A stretch of DNA of 64,000 nt from Desulfosporosinus sp049943955 (GTDB lineage: Bacteria > Bacillota > Desulfitobacteriia > Desulfitobacteriales > Desulfitobacteriaceae): the NCBI RefSeq assembly GCF_049943955.1, contig NZ_JBNFTW010000001.1, forward strand, positions 248,001 through 312,000. Reading direction: 5' to 3'. Below are positions 18,153 to 24,980 of this stretch, one piece after another. Position 1 is the stretch's first letter. Each line of letters opens with the position of its first letter. Position numbers and translations under genes: made by a program. Below the pieces are notes generated by a model. That model searched no databases. It had not been told where the DNA came from and saw only the letters and a list, made by a program, of their open reading frames with translations.

Positions 18153-18623
18153 GTGATTTTAGATATTTCTTGGGAAGAAGACACTGTTAGTGTTGAAGTA
18201 CGAGATAAATTAACTGGGTTGTTAGAACGGGCTATTCAGGAAGGAATACGTTCCGCCGCAGGACCGGAAGAGGCGGAGGTGAGTTTGATATTGGTTGATA
18301 ACCAACGGATTCACGAATTAAATCGAGACTATCGAGGAGTTGATCGTCCAACAGATGTTCTCTCATTTGCTCTTCAAGAGGAAACAGATGAGGAGCCCGA
18401 TGCAGAATTCGAAGACGATATGCTTGGAGACATTGTTATCTCAGTTGAGAGAGCACGAGAACAAGCGATAGAATACGGGCATTCCTTGGAGCGGGAAATT
18501 GTCTATTTAGCGGTCCATGGCACGTTGCATTTATTGGGTTATGATCATGAAGATGATGCGGACAAGCAGGAGATGCGGGCCAAAGAGGAAGAAGTAATGG
18601 CTGCTATAGGTTTAGAACGATAG
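18153..18623 (+). CDS. ybeY: Endoribonuclease YbeY (rRNA maturation factor)
   Basis: Zinc metalloprotein involved in 16S rRNA 3'-end maturation and ribosome quality control. 156 residues from GTG 18153. The metal-binding motif is HGTLHLLGYDHEDD (H-x3-H-x5-H), and RPTDVLSFAL is conserved. The ATG at 18151 is in another frame and no other in-frame start exists upstream. Translation probably depends on the hairpin-bridged ribosome site described at 18101. Confidence 0.94.
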   Translation: MILDISWEEDTVSVEVRDKLTGLLERAIQEGIRSAAGPEEAEVSLILVDNQRIHELNRDYRGVDRPTDVLSFALQEETDEEPDAEFEDDMLGDIVISVERAREQAIEYGHSLEREIVYLAVHGTLHLLGYDHEDDADKQEMRAKEEEVMAAIGLER

Positions 18624-18658
18624 GCATTGAAAATGCTTGCTTAAAGACGGAGGAAAGC

Positions 18659-19042
18659 ATGGGGAGATATCAAAGATCGGGGTTTTGGCGCAGTTTAAAT
18701 CAAGCGAAACGTGGGATATGGTACACATGTAAAACACAGGGTCACATGCAGTTTCATATTGCAGCCGGAATTTCTGTTTTGTGTTTAGCTTGGTGGATTG
18801 AGGTGTCCCGTTCGGAGTGGATGATGCTTATTTTTGCTATTGGCAGTGTTATCAGCGCAGAAGCTATGAATTCTGCACTGGAAATTGTTGTGGATCTGGT
18901 TCAACCTAATTTTGATCCTCTTGCCGGGATGGCTAAGGATGTTGCTGCGGGTGCTGTCCTTGTGACAGCAATTCAAGCAATTGTCATTGGGGCGATTGTT
19001 TTTTGCCCGCGTTTTTTTCGTATGGCGAGCCATTTCTTTTAA
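18659..19042 (+). CDS. dgkA: Diacylglycerol/undecaprenol kinase family protein
   Basis: Small integral membrane lipid kinase; Firmicutes members phosphorylate undecaprenol. 127 residues with three membrane segments (FHIAAGISVLCLAWWIEV; WMMLIFAIGSVISAEAMNSA; GAVLVTAIQAIVIGAIVFC). The catalytic family signature EAMNSALEIVVDLV is present. ATG 18659 follows GGAGGAAAGC. Lies between ybeY and cdd, the usual position. Confidence 0.93.
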   Translation: MGRYQRSGFWRSLNQAKRGIWYTCKTQGHMQFHIAAGISVLCLAWWIEVSRSEWMMLIFAIGSVISAEAMNSALEIVVDLVQPNFDPLAGMAKDVAAGAVLVTAIQAIVIGAIVFCPRFFRMASHFF

Positions 19043-19091
19043 AGTTTCTCCAAGCGTGGGGCGGGAATTTCTCGCCTCAGGGTTTATCTAA

Positions 19092-19119
19092 TCGTAAGAC
19101 TTTAGCTGAATGAGTTCAC
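19092..19119 (+). mobile_element. IS200/IS605-type end remnant, copy 2 (internally deleted)
   Basis: Only the outer parts of the element seen at 12681 and 44378 remain: TCGTAAGAC (19092-19100) joined directly to TTTAGCTGAATGAGTTCAC (19101-19119). The body between was lost. It lies upstream of cdd. Confidence 0.5.
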
Positions 19120-19153
19120 AGAGGATTCTTTTTCGAGGAGCTGTTAATGACTT

Positions 19154-19609
19154 TTGAATCAGTTTGAATCTCAGCCGTCAGTAATTCAGGAATCAAGTAT
19201 CCCGCCTCAAGTAAGAGAAGAGCTTGTCAGTAAGGCTGAAGCAGCCTATAAACAAGCCTATGTTCCTTATTCACATTATCCCGTTGGTGCGGCGGCACTG
19301 TTTTCTTCAGGAAAGATTTACAGCGGCTGTAATGTTGAGAATGCCAGTTATGGTTTGACAATCTGCGCAGAGAGAAATGCTGTTTTTCAAGCTGCAGCTC
19401 AAGGGGAGCGTGAGCTGAAGGCGATTGTTGTTGCTGTTCCGACTGATGAGTTCCCATCTCCCTGTGGTGCTTGCCGGCAGGTAATTCGTGAATTTGCCAG
19501 GGATTGTCTGGTGATTTTGGTCAATGGCCGGAGGGAAACTCGCTGGACGACTTTAAGGAGGCTGCTTCCGGAGTCGTTTGGGCCGGATTTTTTAGCGGGA
19601 CTTGAGTGA
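19154..19609 (+). CDS. cdd: Cytidine deaminase
   Basis: Zinc-dependent deamination of (deoxy)cytidine to (deoxy)uridine in pyrimidine salvage. 151 residues, homotetrameric type: substrate loop GCNVENASYG, catalytic CAERNAVF (Cys ligand and proton-shuttling Glu), PCGACRQ (two Cys ligands). The start is uncertain. TTG 19154 is in frame, but an out-of-frame ATG at 19147 lies at a better distance from GAGGAG and would make a 6-codon peptide. The first ~25 residues are not family-like. The codons GGA CTT GAG TGA at the end lie in repeat copy C. Confidence 0.92.
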   Translation: MNQFESQPSVIQESSIPPQVREELVSKAEAAYKQAYVPYSHYPVGAAALFSSGKIYSGCNVENASYGLTICAERNAVFQAAAQGERELKAIVVAVPTDEFPSPCGACRQVIREFARDCLVILVNGRRETRWTTLRRLLPESFGPDFLAGLE

Positions 19610-20240
19610 CACAGCGCTCTGTCGTACGTTCGCAGAGCAAACTAACGTTCAAGCGACTGGCTTTGAGGAGCGGGGTTCATCCTTCGGCGATAGCAATTTT
19701 TTAAGAAACCCGCCTACGGCGATAATCTCCACTGGAGATTATCGTACCATAAGCGCCCTCCGTGGCGCTATGGTGGCGGCGCACGTCCTATGCGCCGCCC
19801 CGTGTCTGAGGTCCAGTCGCTTTCACGAAGTTTGCTGGACTGCTTACGTAAAGACGTCGCGCTTGTGTCACTCTGCGTCCTGGTCTTGGGAACGGGGAAA
19901 CGGATTAGGGGACGGCACATTTCATGTGCACCGTCTGAAATGAGGACTTTTTTCAGGTGAGGATGTTGGTCAATTGTCAGAAGGTTTTGCTGGCTGCTTA
20001 CGTAAAGACTTCGTGCTTGTATCGCTCTGCGTCCTGGGCTTGGGGAACGAGGGAACGGATTGGTTGACGGCACATTTATGTGCACCGTCTGAAATGGAGA
20101 TCTTTTTCGGATGAGGAAGTTAGTCAATTAGTATAAGGTTTTACCGGGCTGTTTACTTACAGACCTTATGCTTGTGCCACTCTGAGCACTGAATTTGGGA
20201 ACAGAGTGACGAATTAGGGGACGGCATTCTTGCAGCGCAG
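19598..20240 (+). repeat. Structured G-rich repeat element, copy C (one full and two decaying units)
   Basis: The full unit spans 19598-19880. Its outer stem is GGACTTGAGTGACACA with a right arm ending TCTGCGTCC at 19880, and the inner stem AAGCGACTGG pairs with CCAGTCGCTT. The two internal hairpins are kept, and an extra perfect 10-bp hairpin, GATAATCTCC/GGAGATTATC (19721-19743), is inserted as a module. Right-half units recur from about 19985 and 20149, progressively degenerate. Small GACGG...CCGTC hairpins are at 19911-19935 and 20066-20089. The cdd stop TGA is inside the left arm. Bases 20241-20375 hold nothing recognisable. Confidence 0.8.
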
Positions 20241-20375
20241 TTTGGAATGGATCAGAACATTTACTTTTATGGGAATGCTTTTCAATTTGTGATTGCAAAG
20301 CACGAACTGAATAGATGCTACATCTAAGGGTTATGGTAAGTATAGAAGAAAGAACTAAAGTTTAAGAATAGGGAA

Positions 20376-21302
20376 GTGACTTCACCGTTGGTTTCAATAA
20401 CTTCGAAAGAATTCCGTTCCGGTTTCGTTTCAGTAATTGGTAGGCCGAATGCGGGAAAATCTACATTGCTTAATCATTTGTTAGGGCAAAAGGTGCTGAT
20501 TATGTCTGATAAGCCTCAGACGACACGCAATCGTATTCAGTGTATTTTAACAGAGGAACGGGGGCAAATTGTTTTTCTGGATACTCCCGGGATACATAAG
20601 CCTAAACATAAGTTAGGGGAATATATGGTCGGCGCAGCGAAGGAATCGATGCGCGAAGTGGATGCTATTTTGTATATGGTTGATCTTTCATCGGAATTTG
20701 GCTCTGGGGAAGAGTACATTATTGAGATGCTTAAGCATACTAAGACACCGGTTGTGCTGGTTTTGAATAAGGTTGATTTGTTGGATAAAGAACAATTGCT
20801 GCAAAAAATCCAGCAGTTTTCTTCTTTGGCTGAGTTTAAGGCAATAGTTCCTATTTCAGCGAAAACTGGGGAGAATACGGATGAGCTGTTGAAAGTTATT
20901 TTTGATCTTTTGCCTAAGGGGCCGATGTATTATCCTGAGGACGAGGTCACGGATCAGCCGGAGCGGTTTATTATGGCGGAATTGATTCGGGAAAAGGTTT
21001 TACAGTTGACTCGTGATGAAATTCCTCATTCAATTGCTGTGGTGATCGAAGAGGTTCATGAGAAGAAGACTTTAGTTAAGATTCGGGGTTTGATCATTGT
21101 TGAGCGTGAATCTCAAAAAGGCATTATTATCGGGGCCAAGGGTAAACAGCTTAAGGAGATTGGAAGTTTAGCCCGTCAGGACATTGAGGCTTTGCTGGGA
21201 AGTCCAGTGTTTTTGGAGCTTTGGGTTAAAGTGAAGAAGGATTGGCGTAATCGGGCCGACAGTTTGCGTAATTATGGGTATGGGAAGGAGCGGGATGAAT
21301 AA
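20376..21302 (+). CDS. era: GTPase Era
   Basis: Ribosome-assembly GTPase binding the 3' end of 16S rRNA. 308 residues from GTG 20376; TTG 20388, with GGGAAGTG 9 nt upstream, is an equally good or better start. G1 GRPNAGKS, G2 region TTRNRI, G3 DTPGIH, G4 NKVD, G5 SAKTG; a C-terminal KH RNA-binding domain with GIIIGAKGKQLKEIG. Normal length. Its end overlaps the start of deoC by 8 bases. Confidence 0.96.
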   Translation: MTSPLVSITSKEFRSGFVSVIGRPNAGKSTLLNHLLGQKVLIMSDKPQTTRNRIQCILTEERGQIVFLDTPGIHKPKHKLGEYMVGAAKESMREVDAILYMVDLSSEFGSGEEYIIEMLKHTKTPVVLVLNKVDLLDKEQLLQKIQQFSSLAEFKAIVPISAKTGENTDELLKVIFDLLPKGPMYYPEDEVTDQPERFIMAELIREKVLQLTRDEIPHSIAVVIEEVHEKKTLVKIRGLIIVERESQKGIIIGAKGKQLKEIGSLARQDIEALLGSPVFLELWVKVKKDWRNRADSLRNYGYGKERDE

Positions 21303-21948
21303 AATGAGTGAAGTTAATTTAGCGAGTATGACTGATCATACGCTTTTAAAGCCCCAGGCTGCTGAAAAAGATATTGTTGTTTTATGTCATGAAGCGCAGG
21401 AGCATAAGTTTGCAACGGTTTGTGTGAATCCTTCCTATGTTCAGACAGCGGCTAAGCTTTTGTTTGGTACGGGAATTGGTGTGGCTGCTGTTGTTGGTTT
21501 TCCTTTGGGGGCTACCTTTACAGAAGCAAAGGTTTCGGAAGTTTATATGGTTAAAGCTCATGGGGGCAAAGAAGTCGATATGGTTATTAATGTTGGCTGG
21601 GCTAAGTCCGGTAAGTGGGACGCGGTTGAACGGGATATTGTCCGGGTTGTCGAAGCCGCTCATGGTTGCGGGCTTTTAATCAAGGTCATTATTGAGACTT
21701 GTTTATTAACGGATGATGAGAAGAAAACAGTGGCGGAGATTGTTAAACGGTCCGGTGCTGATTATATTAAGACTTCGACTGGGTTTGCCGGTGGTGGAGC
21801 GACTGTTGAGGATGTGCGAAACCTCAAAAATTGGGTTGGGGAAAATGTTAAGGTCAAGGCTTCCGGGGGGATAAGGACCAAGGAGTTTGCTCTTCAGTTG
21901 GTAGAGGCCGGCGCGGAGAGGCTGGGGACGAGCGCGGTACTTGAGTGA
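21295..21948 (+). CDS. deoC: Deoxyribose-phosphate aldolase
   Basis: Class I aldolase splitting 2-deoxyribose-5-phosphate into glyceraldehyde-3-phosphate and acetaldehyde in deoxynucleoside catabolism. 217 residues from ATG 21295 (GGAAGGAG just upstream; an ATG at 21304 is also possible). The Schiff-base lysine lies in YIKTSTGFAGGGAT, and VDMVINVGW is conserved. Overlaps the end of era. With cdd close by, this suggests a nucleoside-salvage pair around era. Its TGA stop is directly followed by repeat copy D. Confidence 0.95.
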   Translation: MNKMSEVNLASMTDHTLLKPQAAEKDIVVLCHEAQEHKFATVCVNPSYVQTAAKLLFGTGIGVAAVVGFPLGATFTEAKVSEVYMVKAHGGKEVDMVINVGWAKSGKWDAVERDIVRVVEAAHGCGLLIKVIIETCLLTDDEKKTVAEIVKRSGADYIKTSTGFAGGGATVEDVRNLKNWVGENVKVKASGGIRTKEFALQLVEAGAERLGTSAVLE

Positions 21949-22448
21949 GGACTTGTATGACAGAGCGCTCAGTCATACGACGCAGAGCAAACTAGCCGTT
22001 CAAGCGACTGCTTTGGGGTGCGGGGTTCCCGCCATAAGCGCCCTCCGTGGCGCTATGGCGGCGGCGCACGTCCTATGCGCCGCCCCGTGTCTGGGGTCAG
22101 TCGCTTTCGCGGAGTTTGCTAACTGCTTACGTAAAGACTTCACGCTCTTGTCATACTGCGTCCTGGGCTTATGGTCGGGGGAACGACGGGGATGATGTGG
22201 TGACGGCACATTGTATGTGCACCGTCTGAATTGGGGTTTACCGGATGGTTCTCTCGTCGTGCAGCATCTTGAGCTGGGTCAGGGGACGGATGGGAGTATT
22301 GTGATAACTGCTCCCTAAGCACTGTTGGAGTTGGGTGCCTTCAGTTTGCAAAGGTAGTTATGTTTATTCTGATTCTGAGGCTATTCCCTGTCATGTTTTG
22401 CAATCGGTGTTGGCTTAGTGTGTTAAAAGGACCGTCCCCCGTGTTCAC
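21949..22448 (+). repeat. Structured G-rich repeat element, copy D
   Basis: One full unit (21949-22163) begins on the base after the deoC stop. The outer stem pairs GTATGACA-GAGCG with CGCTCTTGTCATAC and differs in sequence from the GTGAC/GTCAC stems of the other copies while still pairing. The inner stem CAAGCGACTG pairs with CAGTCGCTTTC, and both internal hairpins are present. The small hairpin GACGGCACAT...CCGTC is at 22202-22226. Near 22427-22448 a reverse-oriented AGGACCGTCCCCC phrase recurs. The rest, up to recO, holds no gene. Confidence 0.8.
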
Positions 22449-22504
22449 CCCGTGTTCATGTATAGTTGCCTTAGAGATAACAAAGAATAGAAAGGGTTGA
22501 GGGC

Positions 22505-23299
22505 GTGGCCGTTTATCATGCGGACGCGTTGGTGATCCGGAGCCGAGAATTTGGAGAATCGGATCGGGTGCTCACGCTTTTTTCCCGGGAGATGGGGAAA
22601 ATTCAGGCTGTTGCTAAAGGAGTGAGAAAACCTAAGAGTCGTCAAAGGGCTGGGGCGCAGTTGTTTACATATGGGGATTTTTTAATTCATAAGGGCAAGA
22701 GCTTAGATACGGTGAGCCAGTGCAGTCCGAAGGAAAGTTTTTCTTACCTTTGGTCAGATCTGGATCGTTCTTTGGCAGCTTCGGCTATGGCGGAGCTTTT
22801 AGATATTTCGACGATTTCGGGGCAGCCTAATACTGAACTTTTTACGCTGACGCTGACTTGTTTATTTCTTCTTGAACAGTATGAAACGTCTCTTTTGCTC
22901 AGTGCTTATGCTCTGCGTTTGATGGTCATATTAGGGTATCGGCCTCATTTGGGTGATTGTGTGGAGTGTGGGGAGATGTTACAAGGTGAACGCTTGTTTT
23001 TCAGTTCTGAAGCAGGTGGTACGCTTTGTGGACGATGCAGGGAGAGTTATTCCGGGCGGATGGTTCGGGCGGGCAGTATTGCTTTTATGCGTCAGTTGAT
23101 TCAGGTTGATCTTTCTAAGCTTGACCGGCTGCGTTGGGCTGCTTGGATGAGGGAGGAGGTTCTGGAGACATTGCGGCATTATTTGGAGCATAAGTTTGAA
23201 AGGCCTCTTAAATCCTGGAGATTGGGCAACACTATTAGTGATGGCTTAGAACGTCATATCCGATCTTTTAACGGAAAGGAAGGAAAAGAATTTGAGTGA
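22505..23299 (+). CDS. recO: DNA repair protein RecO
   Basis: RecO helps load RecA at SSB-coated gaps in the RecFOR pathway. 264 residues from GTG 22505: N-terminal OB fold (VIRSREFGESDRVLTLFSRE), a helical domain, and a zinc-finger-like motif CVECGE...LCGRCRE. Overlaps the next gene by 8 bases. Standard position downstream of era. Confidence 0.94.
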   Translation: MAVYHADALVIRSREFGESDRVLTLFSREMGKIQAVAKGVRKPKSRQRAGAQLFTYGDFLIHKGKSLDTVSQCSPKESFSYLWSDLDRSLAASAMAELLDISTISGQPNTELFTLTLTCLFLLEQYETSLLLSAYALRLMVILGYRPHLGDCVECGEMLQGERLFFSSEAGGTLCGRCRESYSGRMVRAGSIAFMRQLIQVDLSKLDRLRWAAWMREEVLETLRHYLEHKFERPLKSWRLGNTISDGLERHIRSFNGKEGKEFE

Positions 23300-23756
23300 A
23301 GCGTTGTGGTCGGAACTTGAGAAGATGGATATTTTACGGGAACGTATGGGCATCGGATACGAGGAAGCCCGTGCTGCTTTGAATTCGGCTCAGGGTGATG
23401 TGGTAAAGGCCTTGGATTCTTTAGAGAGAGAACGGCATGAACACGATAGGATAAAGATATGTGAGGGGATTCCTGATCGCGGGGAGGAACTGTGGGACAG
23501 TATTAAAGCTAAAATGAAGGAGTTTAATCGGACGAAGATTAATCTGAAGAGAAATGACACGACGGTTTTAAGTCTTTCGGCTCCCTTGGGGGTAGCATTA
23601 GCCTACTCGGTCTGGAGAAAACCCAGCTTGCGAATGGTGGCTCTTGTTGGGGCTGTCGGAGCGGCGTTAAATCATTTTCATTTGGAAATTGATTCTGTTG
23701 ACAAGCCCTCGATCTATAATGATGAAGGCTATAATTTCGTAGCAAGCGAGGATTAA
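23292..23756 (+). CDS. DUF4342 protein with UBA-like N-terminus
   Basis: 154 residues from TTG 23292, overlapping recO. Residues about 10-45 (ERMGIGYEEARAALNSAQGDVVKALDSLE) form a UBA/TS-N-like three-helix motif of the type seen in EF-Ts. Residues about 75-140 match the DUF4342 pattern with a hydrophobic segment (VLSLSAPLGVALAYSVW). Function unknown. The gene sits between recO and glyQS; coupling to recO suggests co-transcription. Confidence 0.75.
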   Translation: MSEALWSELEKMDILRERMGIGYEEARAALNSAQGDVVKALDSLERERHEHDRIKICEGIPDRGEELWDSIKAKMKEFNRTKINLKRNDTTVLSLSAPLGVALAYSVWRKPSLRMVALVGAVGAALNHFHLEIDSVDKPSIYNDEGYNFVASED

Positions 23757-23785
23757 TATCTTTAGGAAAAAAATACCATAAACGT

Positions 23786-23814
23786 TTGACACAATTTTAT
23801 TTACAGCATATAAT
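23786..23814 (+). promoter_or_regulatory. Sigma-A promoter of the glyQS T-box operon
   Basis: Perfect consensus: TTGACA (23786-23791), 17-bp spacer, TATAAT (23809-23814). Transcription should start near 23821, at the beginning of the T-box leader. Confidence 0.9.
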
Positions 23815-23820
23815 TATGAT

Positions 23821-24033
23821 TAATTAACCTAAGAATGCGATGATGGGCAGGAAGTTTGCGGAGGTCTCTTTAGAGAGTTCGGGGATGGTGGAAGCCGAAT
23901 GAGATGGCAAATGGGGCGGCTCTGAGTGTTAGAAAATTAAGGGGACCCTTTGCTTGGGTCAAACAGGGTGGAACCGCGGGAACAAGCTCTCGTCCCTGTA
24001 GCCGTTATGGCTGCGGGAGTGAGTGCTTTTTTA
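23821..24033 (+). ncRNA. Glycine T-box leader
   Basis: tRNA-sensing riboswitch controlling glyQS. The T-box sequence AGGGTGGAACCGCGGG is at 23965-23980. Stem I covers about 23830-23930; the likely specifier is GGC (Gly) at 23906-23908, within GATGGCAAA, by analogy to other glyQS leaders. The terminator alternative pairs TCCCTGTAGCC with GGCTGCGGGA, followed by the T-run near 24028. Uncharged tRNA-Gly would stabilise the antiterminator and allow glyQS expression. Confidence 0.93.
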
Positions 24034-24088
24034 TTTGCCGAAATTCCTTCAGCTTAATAACTTAATTCTTAACCTAGGAGGCTGGACT

Positions 24089-24979
24089 ATGAAATTTCAA
24101 GATTTAATCCTGACCCTTAATCAGTTCTGGGGGGAACAAGGTTGCATTATTGCTCAGCCCTATGATGTGGAAAAAGGGGCTGGCACGATGAATCCTTCTA
24201 CTTTTTTACGTGCCCTTGGGCCTGAACCCTGGAATGTGGCCTATGTTGAGCCATCCCGTCGGCCGACGGACGGACGCTATGGTGAAAATCCAAATCGTTT
24301 ACAGCACTATTTTCAATACCAGGTTATTCTCAAACCTTCGCCGGACAATGTTCAAGAGTTATACTTGAATAGTCTGGAACGTATCGGTGTTAATCCCAAG
24401 GAACATGATATTCGTTTCGTGGAGGACAACTGGGAGTCTCCGACCTTGGGTGCTTGGGGCCTGGGCTGGGAAGTCTGGCTTGACGGTATGGAAGTGTCCC
24501 AATTCACCTATTTTCAGCAGTGCGGAGGGATTGACTGTAAACCTGTCTGTGCTGAAATCACTTATGGCTTAGAGCGGCTGGCAACCTATATTCAGGATAA
24601 AGACAGCGTTTACGATATTGAATGGGTCGGAGATGTAACCTATGGAGATATCTATTTGCAGAATGAGATTGACTACTCTCATTACAATTTCGAAGTAGCG
24701 GATATCGAAGCTTTACAGACTTGGTTTGATATGTATGAACGTGAAGCTAAACGAGTTGTGGAGAAGGGGCTGGTTCTGCCTGCCTATGACTATGTTTTAA
24801 AATGTTCGCATTCGTTTAATCTTTTGGATGCTCGCGGAGCGATCAGTGTTACAGAGCGCACCAGTTATATCGGGCGGGTAAGAGCCCTTGCCCGTCTTTG
24901 CGCTCAGGCTTATGTGGAGCAACGCGAGAAATTGGGATTCCCTTTGCTCAAGAATAATTCCCTGAAAGAGGTGAAATAA
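24089..24979 (+). CDS. glyQ: Glycyl-tRNA synthetase alpha subunit
   Basis: Catalytic subunit of the bacterial alpha2beta2 glycyl-tRNA synthetase. 296 residues from ATG 24089 (AGGAGG 7 nt upstream); the longer frame from 24023 begins inside the T-box terminator and is not real. Contains the class II core, for example PSTFLRALGPEPW, YVEPSRRPTDGRYGENPNR and FTYFQQCGG. One base separates it from glyS. Confidence 0.97.
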   Translation: MKFQDLILTLNQFWGEQGCIIAQPYDVEKGAGTMNPSTFLRALGPEPWNVAYVEPSRRPTDGRYGENPNRLQHYFQYQVILKPSPDNVQELYLNSLERIGVNPKEHDIRFVEDNWESPTLGAWGLGWEVWLDGMEVSQFTYFQQCGGIDCKPVCAEITYGLERLATYIQDKDSVYDIEWVGDVTYGDIYLQNEIDYSHYNFEVADIEALQTWFDMYEREAKRVVEKGLVLPAYDYVLKCSHSFNLLDARGAISVTERTSYIGRVRALARLCAQAYVEQREKLGFPLLKNNSLKEVK

Positions 24980-24980
24980 G

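Noticed and set aside
18151..18153. ATG 18151 as the ybeY start
   Set aside because: It is out of frame with the YbeY coding sequence; GTG 18153 is the only in-frame start.
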